64,000 bases of DNA from SXVE01 sp036388895 (lineage in GTDB: Bacteria > Acidobacteriota > Blastocatellia > Pyrinomonadales > Pyrinomonadaceae): NCBI GenBank assembly GCA_036388895.1, contig DASVQY010000075.1:62001-126000 (forward strand), read 5' to 3'. The notes under the pieces are model-generated. The model saw only the letters and a program-made list of their open reading frames with translations. It did not search any database and was not told the origin of the DNA. Position 1 is the stretch's first letter. Each line of letters opens with the position of its first letter. Both the position numbers and the translations under genes were made by a program. This document shows positions 59,516-64,000 of the stretch, one piece after another.

Positions 59516-60100
59516 TTATTGCAAAATCGGATGACCGCCGCCCTTGCTGTGATCAGCGGTTTGATTGAAAAGTCGCCGGTCGTTGTGGTAAAGAATCAAA
59601 TGCTCGCCTTCGTAGCGCACGACATCGGAAACGCGTTCGTAGTGTTTTGTATGCTCGGCAATGACAAAAGCGCACGGATTAAAAGATATGACCATTCCCG
59701 CCGCATAAATGTAGCCGCCTTTATCGAAAATCGTTCCGGCGTATTGCGCCGCGCCGACGGCAATGTCCGGCGAGTATTGAAGTTTATAGTCTTGCAGTCT
59801 GTCCGCTCTGGCAATGAAAATCGTGTAATCGGAGTAATTCGTGCGGCGGCTGTAATTGTTTTTCCGGGCGAGCGCGAAAAGATTCTTCAATCCGTCATCA
59901 ATCGCAGCAAGCATTCGCTCATTCGGACGATTAACGGCGTAAACGAGAGCGCCTTTCGGCGTTCGCATGGAAACAGTAAATCGGTCATTCGTAATTCTCT
60001 GCGCTTCGTTTATTACCGCACGATCTTGCGCGGCAGCATACTGAGAAAAAACTGCGATTAGCACAAAGGCGAATGCACATAAATTTTTTGCTTCTTTCAT
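59516..60100 (-). CDS. Secreted hypothetical protein
   Basis: A 194-residue exported protein: signal peptide (LCAFAFVLIAVFSQYAAAQ), then MRTPKGALVYAVNRPNERML, a central AGTIFDKGGYIYAAGMVIS, and a conserved-looking end VVRYEGEHLILYHNDRRLF followed by HSKGGGHPIL. The closely spaced Glu/His residues near the C-terminus could bind metal, but no known zinc motif is present. The start at 60098-60100 has GAGGT about 6 nt upstream; an upstream ATG adds 35 residues without signal-peptide logic. A sigma54-type site lies 24-38 bp upstream. Function unknown. Confidence 0.75.
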   Translation of the reverse strand: MKEAKNLCAFAFVLIAVFSQYAAAQDRAVINEAQRITNDRFTVSMRTPKGALVYAVNRPNERMLAAIDDGLKNLFALARKNNYSRRTNYSDYTIFIARADRLQDYKLQYSPDIAVGAAQYAGTIFDKGGYIYAAGMVISFNPCAFVIAEHTKHYERVSDVVRYEGEHLILYHNDRRLFNQTADHSKGGGHPILQ

Positions 60101-60123
60101 AAAATACCTCGATTTATGAAGCG

Positions 60124-60138
60124 GCAAACGATATGCCA
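60124..60138 (-). promoter_or_regulatory. Sigma54-type -24/-12 promoter of the secreted hypothetical gene
   Basis: On the minus strand TGGCATATCGTTTGC: matches TGGCAYRNNNNTTGC. The predicted start near 60112 leaves a leader of only about 12 nt that still contains the Shine-Dalgarno. Confidence 0.65.
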
Positions 60139-60339
60139 GAAATAAGTAGATGAAATAAATTGGGCGGGGCAAAAGAAAAAAAACTGGCAAAAACGGCGCT
60201 CTCATATATATTTTGAAACTTTCTCCGCTTTTTCTGCGCGTTAGAAATTGAATATTTGAAGCGTTGTTAATAAGAAGAATAAACTTAATTAAATTTTAAT
60301 TTTATTTATAAGTCTTTTGAGTTTTATTCAAATCAACCA

Positions 60340-61323
60340 ATGAAAAAGTTACTAAAAATATTGGCTATTCTTGTAGTTGTGCTGATTGTCGGAGCGGTCG
60401 GTTTATTGACTTACATCACGAATTTCAAGCCGAATATTCCCGTCGAAGAAGTAAAAATCGAATACACGCCGGAAAGAATCGAGCGCGGTCGTTATCTTGC
60501 TCATAATGTGGCGCAATGCGTTGATTGTCATTCGGCGCGCGACTGGTCTCGATTTTCCGGTCCGATCGTTTCCGGAACCGAAGGCAAAGGCGGGGAAGCT
60601 TTCGATCAGAAAATCGGTTTTCCGGGCAAATATTACGCGCCTAATTTGACGCCTTATCATTTAAAGGATTGGTCTGACGGGGAGCTTTTTCGCGCCATTA
60701 CTTCAGGCGTAAGTAAAGACGGTCGTGCGCTATTTCCCGTTATGCCGTATTTGAGTTTCGGGAAAATGGATCGAGAAGATATTTATTCGATTATCGCCTA
60801 CATACGCAGTTTGCCGAATATCGAAAACGAAACTCCGAAGTCGGAATCGGATTTTCCGATGAACATCGTCATTCATATGATTCCGGCAAAGCCCGAATTT
60901 ACGCAAAAGCCCGCACCCGCGGACAAATTAAAATACGGCGAATATTTAGCAAACGCCGCATCCTGCGCCGAATGTCACACGCCTGCCAAGCGGGGCGAAA
61001 TCATTAAGGAAATGGAATACTCGGGCGGCAGATTTTTCTCTTTACCGGACGGCAACGAAGTGATTTCGGCAAACATTACGCCCGATAAACAGACGGGCAT
61101 TGGTAACTGGGATGAAGAAACATTTGTTCAGCGATTTAAAGCTTTTGATAAAACCAGCAATAACCTAAACGATGCGGTAAAACCGGGCGAATTTAATACG
61201 ATTATGCCCTGGTCGAAATATTCTCAGATGACAAACGAAGATTTGGCTGCTATTTACGCTTATCTGCGGACGCTGAAACCGATTTCAAACAAGGTTGAAA
61301 AAGCGTTAATTAAGAATAAATAA
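60340..61323 (+). CDS. Membrane-anchored di-heme cytochrome c
   Basis: A 327-residue protein with an N-terminal membrane anchor (ILAILVVVLIVGAVGLLTYI) and two cytochrome c domains with heme motifs CVDCH (near residue 60) and CAECH (near residue 208). Axial methionines are probably in LFPVMPYLSF and NTIMPWSKYS. It resembles cytochrome subunits of periplasmic dehydrogenases, but no dehydrogenase gene is adjacent. It faces the periplasm and would carry electrons to the respiratory chain. A hairpin follows the stop. Confidence 0.9.
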   Translation: MKKLLKILAILVVVLIVGAVGLLTYITNFKPNIPVEEVKIEYTPERIERGRYLAHNVAQCVDCHSARDWSRFSGPIVSGTEGKGGEAFDQKIGFPGKYYAPNLTPYHLKDWSDGELFRAITSGVSKDGRALFPVMPYLSFGKMDREDIYSIIAYIRSLPNIENETPKSESDFPMNIVIHMIPAKPEFTQKPAPADKLKYGEYLANAASCAECHTPAKRGEIIKEMEYSGGRFFSLPDGNEVISANITPDKQTGIGNWDEETFVQRFKAFDKTSNNLNDAVKPGEFNTIMPWSKYSQMTNEDLAAIYAYLRTLKPISNKVEKALIKNK

Positions 61324-61334
61324 AGATGCAAAAC

Positions 61335-61369
61335 CTTACGAGGTAAAACTTTAATCTTTGCCTCGTAAG
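61335..61369 (+). terminator. Hairpin after the cytochrome gene
   Basis: CTTACGAGG (61335-61343) pairs with CCTCGTAAG (61361-61369), 17-nt loop that can pair partly; the T tract is weak. Confidence 0.6.
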
Positions 61370-61494
61370 TAACTTCTAAAAAAGCCTTCAGCAGTTATTG
61401 ACCACAACCATAAGATTCAGCTAGAAATTAGCTTATTTATTTTTGCTCGCCCTTTATACTGTCGGCAAACAATTAGCTCACGAATGACTATAAA

Positions 61495-61532
61495 AATAGG
61501 AAAGGGCATCTTAAAAAATGCCCTTTCCTATT
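61495..61532 (-). terminator. Intrinsic terminator downstream of tRNA-Leu
   Basis: A perfect 15-bp stem (AATAGGAAAGGGCAT at 61495-61509, complement at 61518-61532) with an 8-nt loop and a T tract on the minus strand, 10 bp past the tRNA CCA end. Confidence 0.92.
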
Positions 61533-61594
61533 GATTCTAAATGGTGCTTAGGGCGGGAATCGAACCCGCACGTCCACAAGGGACACAGGATTTT

Positions 61595-62268
61595 CTTACC
61601 AACTACGGCTTTCGCCGCTTACTTTGAAAAGTAATTTGTGGTCTGGACTTTATCTTCACCTTTTACTATTTTCGTAGCAGTCAGGCGGGAACCGTCAAGT
61701 CTCTACACTTTTTTGAAGTTTTATGAAATTAAAAAATATACTGAGCAACAATTAAGAACAGCAGTAAAAGAATCGTATTCTTTTGCTCAAGCCTTAAAAC
61801 TGCTCAATGTAATTCCTTGCGGTGGAAATTATCTAGCATTAAAGAAAGCGATTTCTCACTTTAATTTAGACGTTTCCCATTTTACCTTTCAACTTTGGAA
61901 CAAAGACAAGAAAATCGGAGCAAGAAAACCAATCGAAAAATATTTGAATAATGAAATTTCTATATCTTCTAATAAGCTAAAAAAACGATTGATTGATGAA
62001 AAGATTTTTATCCCTCAATGCTCAAGTTGCAGTCTTGCGGAATGGTTTGGAAAACCAATTCCACTCGAACTTGATCATATTAATGGGAATCCTTTAGATA
62101 ATCGTTTTATTAACCTACGATTGCTTTGTCCGAATTGTCATGCTTTGACTCCGACATGTCGAGGAAAAAACAAGAACTTCAAACTTAGCTCGGTATTGCC
62201 ATATTAAAGGTTTCACCGAATTTGATTCCATTCATACGGAAGATTTCGCTTCCGATGCTCAAAGATCT
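61595..62268 (-). ncRNA. Group I intron in the tRNA-Leu(UAA) anticodon loop
   Basis: A 674-nt intron. On the minus strand the 5' part has the P/Q core (AAATTCGGTGAAACCT and GCAATACCGAGC, P4-type pairing TTCGGT/ACCGA). The 3' part has the P7/R element GTAGAGACTTGACGG, the S element GAAGATAAAGTCC, the hairpin GCGGCGAAAGCCG and a terminal G (base 61595). The same elements in the same order are known from the Anabaena tRNA-Leu(UAA) intron (GCAGAGACTCGACGGG, AGAGAGAGTCC). The insertion position is also the same. Nearly 500 nt in the P6 region is occupied by an HNH gene on the opposite strand. Confidence 0.92.
61713..62207 (+). CDS. HNH homing-type endonuclease, antisense within the group I intron
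   Basis: About 164 residues if the TTG at 61713 is used; the frame is open back to a GTG at 61638 inside the intron core. The N-terminal helical region (YTEQQLRTAVKESYSFAQAL, LLNVIPCGGNYLALKKAIS) is a DNA-binding-type module. The HNH domain is LELDHINGNPLDNRFINLRL flanked by two zinc CxxC pairs (CSSC, CPNC). The coding strand is opposite to the tRNA and intron, so it cannot be translated from the intron RNA and needs its own promoter. The last codons (SVLPY) overlap the P4/Q core. Confidence 0.85.
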   Translation: MKFYEIKKYTEQQLRTAVKESYSFAQALKLLNVIPCGGNYLALKKAISHFNLDVSHFTFQLWNKDKKIGARKPIEKYLNNEISISSNKLKKRLIDEKIFIPQCSSCSLAEWFGKPIPLELDHINGNPLDNRFINLRLLCPNCHALTPTCRGKNKNFKLSSVLPY

Positions 62269-62422
62269 AAGTCCTGTGCGTCTACCTATTCCGCCACCCA
62301 AGCACGATTTAGAGATTAACACGACTCGAATTTAAGTTCAAAGCCGAAGTTATGAACATAAACTGACGAACAGGGAAATAATTGTGCTATCATTGGCGAA
62401 AAAGGCGCAACGATAAAATTTG

Positions 62423-62902
62423 ATGGAAAATTTGGCTTGGATTTTGTGGATATTGCTGGGCGTTATTCTTATCATCGCCGAAATTTTTACGCTCGGTTTT
62501 GTTTTGTTCTGGTTCGGCATCGGCGCATTCGCGGCGGCGCTCGCAGGATTTTTCGGTTTGGGTACGGTTGTACAGTTTATCGTTTTCGCGGTCGTTTCGG
62601 TCGCCTTAACCGTTATGTCGAGAACGATTTTGGTAAATTATTTTTCGCACAATGATGAAACTGCCGTGAAAACCGGGATTGACGCTTTGCCGGGACAAAT
62701 CGGGACGGTTACGTCGGCGAGTAAGGGCGCGCTGAATGAAGGAGCCGTTAAAGTTTACGGTTCGACGTGGACGGCTTTTCCGGTAAACAGCGAGGATATT
62801 TTAACGGAAGGAGAAAAAGTTGAAGTCGTCAGCGTAAAGGGTTCTTCGATTTACGTTCGCCGGGTTGAAAGAGGATTACCCGAATGGAGAGGGGAAGATT
62901 GA
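62423..62902 (+). CDS. NfeD-like membrane protein
   Basis: A 159-residue protein: three hydrophobic segments (residues 3-75, LAWILWILLGVILIIAEIFT with LGFVLFWFGIGAFAAALAGF) and a C-terminal OB-fold domain (ALPGQIGTVTSASKGALNEG, VKVYGSTWTAFPVNSEDILTEG). This is the short NfeD/YbbK form, which normally partners a stomatin-like protein in membrane quality control; no stomatin gene is in the window. The ATG at 62423 is used. The stop codon is the first base triplet of a repeat element. Confidence 0.9.
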   Translation: MENLAWILWILLGVILIIAEIFTLGFVLFWFGIGAFAAALAGFFGLGTVVQFIVFAVVSVALTVMSRTILVNYFSHNDETAVKTGIDALPGQIGTVTSASKGALNEGAVKVYGSTWTAFPVNSEDILTEGEKVEVVSVKGSSIYVRRVERGLPEWRGED

Positions 62903-63039
62903 ATTACGAATTGTCAATTACGAATTATCAATTTCAAATTACAAATTCAAACTATAAACTTTAATTTCCAAAAAACGTTAAGACGCTAACCTTAAAATTC
63001 AAAAAACTTATTTCAATATTCGTAATTCGTAATTGATTA
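62900..63039. repeat. Intergenic inverted repeat, ATTACGAATT-word type
   Basis: The left side (62900-62950) is a run of GAATTACGAATTGTCAATTA-like words; the right arm (63018-63039, ATTCGTAATTCGTAATTGAT) is inverse. It runs exactly from the stop codon of the NfeD-like gene to the stop codon of the convergent phosphatase gene. Confidence 0.75.
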
Positions 63040-63972
63040 CAGTGCTCCGCTTATATTTTGGTCAGCCGTATCGTGTATATCGCCGAGGTTTAATAATTCG
63101 AGCTTTACGTCTTCGCCGTTTGGTTCAGGCAATTCATCGCCCAAAAGTCGCGCGATAATAACGGTAATATTATCATCGCCGCCGCGTTCGTTGGCTTCTT
63201 TGACGAGTTCGGCGCAAGCCATTTCCAAACGGTCTTTATTTTCGAGCACAATACGCTGCATACTCGCGCCGGTTACTTTGTTCGACAAACCGTCGCTGCA
63301 CAGCAGCAGAATATCTTCGCGGCGCGGAATCAAACGAGCCGAAACCGGATAAATTTCGCTTTGCGCTCCGAGAGCCTGCAGGATTACGTTTTTGAGCGTG
63401 TGCGTTTCGGCTTCTTCGGGAGAAATCTGCTGTGCGTCAATCAATTGCTGAACGAGCGATTGATCTTTGGTTACCTGATAAATTTTACCGTTGCGAATCA
63501 GATAAGCGCGGCTGTCGCCGACCTGAATCAAATCAATTGCGTCGCGCGTAATGCTGACGCCGGTGAAAGTCGCGCCCATTCCTTGAAATTGCGGGTCGGT
63601 CCGTCCCTGTTGATGAATCAGATGATTGGCGTAAATCGTCGCTTCATAAAGCCTTCCGATCAAAGAAGTTTCATAATCATCCGGCGCCATGGTTTTTTCC
63701 GGGTCGTCGCCGAGAATTTTTTGACTGACCGTTTCGACCGCCATTTTACTCGCGACCTCGCCCGCCAAAGCGCCGCCCATTCCATCGGAAACGGCTAGAA
63801 CAATCCCGCTGTCATCAATTTCAAATCTTTGCGATTCGATAACGAATTCGTTCGGTTCCTGCGAACTCGTCCACGCTTTTACGTTTGAAACGTGCAGCAT
63901 CAGATAATTATCCTCGTTGCCTTTACGAACGCGCCCGATGTGTGATGTGGCATGAATATCAACAGTCAACAT
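63037..63972 (-). CDS. PP2C-family serine/threonine protein phosphatase (Stp-like)
   Basis: A 311-residue metal-dependent phosphatase. Motifs in order: HIGRVRKGNEDNYL, VLAVSDGMGGALAGEVAS (metal aspartate), GMGATFTGVSI, IQVGDSRAYLIRNGKI, LLLCSDGLSNKV and RGGDDNITVIIARL. A 20-residue acidic C-terminal extension is beyond the core. It would reverse Hanks-type kinase phosphorylation in the cytoplasm; no kinase gene is adjacent in the window. The start ATG at 63970-63972 lies 28 bp from the window end. Confidence 0.93.
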   Translation of the reverse strand: MLTVDIHATSHIGRVRKGNEDNYLMLHVSNVKAWTSSQEPNEFVIESQRFEIDDSGIVLAVSDGMGGALAGEVASKMAVETVSQKILGDDPEKTMAPDDYETSLIGRLYEATIYANHLIHQQGRTDPQFQGMGATFTGVSITRDAIDLIQVGDSRAYLIRNGKIYQVTKDQSLVQQLIDAQQISPEEAETHTLKNVILQALGAQSEIYPVSARLIPRREDILLLCSDGLSNKVTGASMQRIVLENKDRLEMACAELVKEANERGGDDNITVIIARLLGDELPEPNGEDVKLELLNLGDIHDTADQNISGAL

Positions 63973-64000
63973 AATAAAAATGAGTCTATCGAGTTCGTTG

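Larger units (their letters stand above)
61542..62303 (-). tRNA. tRNA-Leu(UAA) split by a group I intron
   Basis: The 5' exon is 62269-62303 (35 nt, acceptor strand GCTTGGG, D arm, anticodon 5' strand CAGGA and CTT). The 3' exon is 61542-61594 (53 nt: AAAATCCTG, variable arm, T arm GCGGGTTCGATTCCCGC, acceptor strand CCTAAGC, then A and an encoded CCA). Joined exons give an anticodon loop CTTAAAA with a perfect CAGGA/TCCTG stem, so the anticodon is UAA. All arms pair, with one G-U in the acceptor stem. Mature length is 88 nt, class II. The intron lies between anticodon bases 34 and 35. Confidence 0.95.

Noticed and set aside
61542..62303. Reading the anticodon directly from the 5' half as TAG (a Leu UAG tRNA), or treating the locus as two tRNA fragments
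   Set aside because: The unspliced loop CTTAGAT cannot pair its stem (CAGGA against CTTTG). After removing the intron the loop is CTTAAAA with a perfect stem, so the anticodon is UAA.
1..64000. IS elements, transposases, prophage, rRNA operons or a replication origin
   Set aside because: No transposase, integrase, phage structural or replication gene, terminal inverted repeats with target duplications, or rRNA sequence was recognised in the window.
63980..64000. Start of a plus-strand gene at the window end
   Set aside because: An ATG followed by six codons is too little to support a gene.

Overview
The window is a gene-dense piece of a bacterial chromosome, roughly 45% GC by eye. The most likely source is an Acidobacteriota of the Blastocatellia/Pyrinomonadaceae type. 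That placement is inferred from several things together: futalosine-type menaquinone genes (mqnD, an mqnX-like deaminase, ubiX), a three-gene sdhCAB with one b558-type anchor, many secreted TPR, protease and transglycosylase proteins, and a double OppA/DppBC/OppDF operon. No rRNA, IS element, CRISPR array, prophage or plasmid function was seen.

Layout. 1-9.5 kb: partial SpoIID-like protein, UV endonuclease uvsE, M14 peptidase, PlsC, secreted beta-rich protein, operon ubiX-methyltransferase-mqnD, a small sigma54-type transcription unit, larB. 9.6-21.2 kb: trypsin-TPR protease, B12-binding MerR regulator, rpiB, murJ, PBP4-type peptidase, 8-oxoG glycosylase, TPR-retropepsin protein, PIN nuclease with small partner, hypothetical protein, lytic transglycosylase. 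21.3-29.6 kb: mqnX-like deaminase, PrcB-domain lipoprotein, Sco1 with an N-terminal metal-binding domain, Slt-like transglycosylase, folD, MazG-like pyrophosphohydrolase, coaE. 29.6-38.2 kb: peptide ABC operon (two binding proteins, two permeases, two ATPases). 38.2-39.5 kb: DUF2383 and PfpI stress proteins. 39.7-45.9 kb: signalling operon (PocR-GAF-GGDEF cyclase, ATPase fused to an RsbW-like kinase, STAS protein, GAF-HD-GYP phosphodiesterase). 46-53.3 kb: LysR, sdhCAB, membrane PAS-GGDEF-EAL protein. 53.6-64 kb: secreted subtilase, mdh, frameshifted Uma2 gene, two secreted proteins, di-heme cytochrome, tRNA-Leu with a group I intron, NfeD-like protein, PP2C phosphatase.

Four things stand out. 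(1) tRNA-Leu(UAA) is split by a 674-nt group I intron, between the first and second anticodon bases as in the Anabaena intron. The intron carries an HNH endonuclease gene on the strand opposite to the tRNA. (2) The subtilase at 53.6-56.2 kb has, behind its signal peptide, a region that reads like the first AAA+ module of ClpB with the Walker A lysine lost and Walker B kept. (3) Six sites with the sigma54 -24/-12 pattern sit in the right orientation just upstream of mostly stress or envelope genes and of one 40-codon ORF. (4) About a dozen intergenic spacers hold inverted repeats whose arms are built from short periodic words. The words differ at each locus but the architecture is the same. Some run into stop codons, ribosome-binding sites, a signal peptide and an internal part of a coding sequence.
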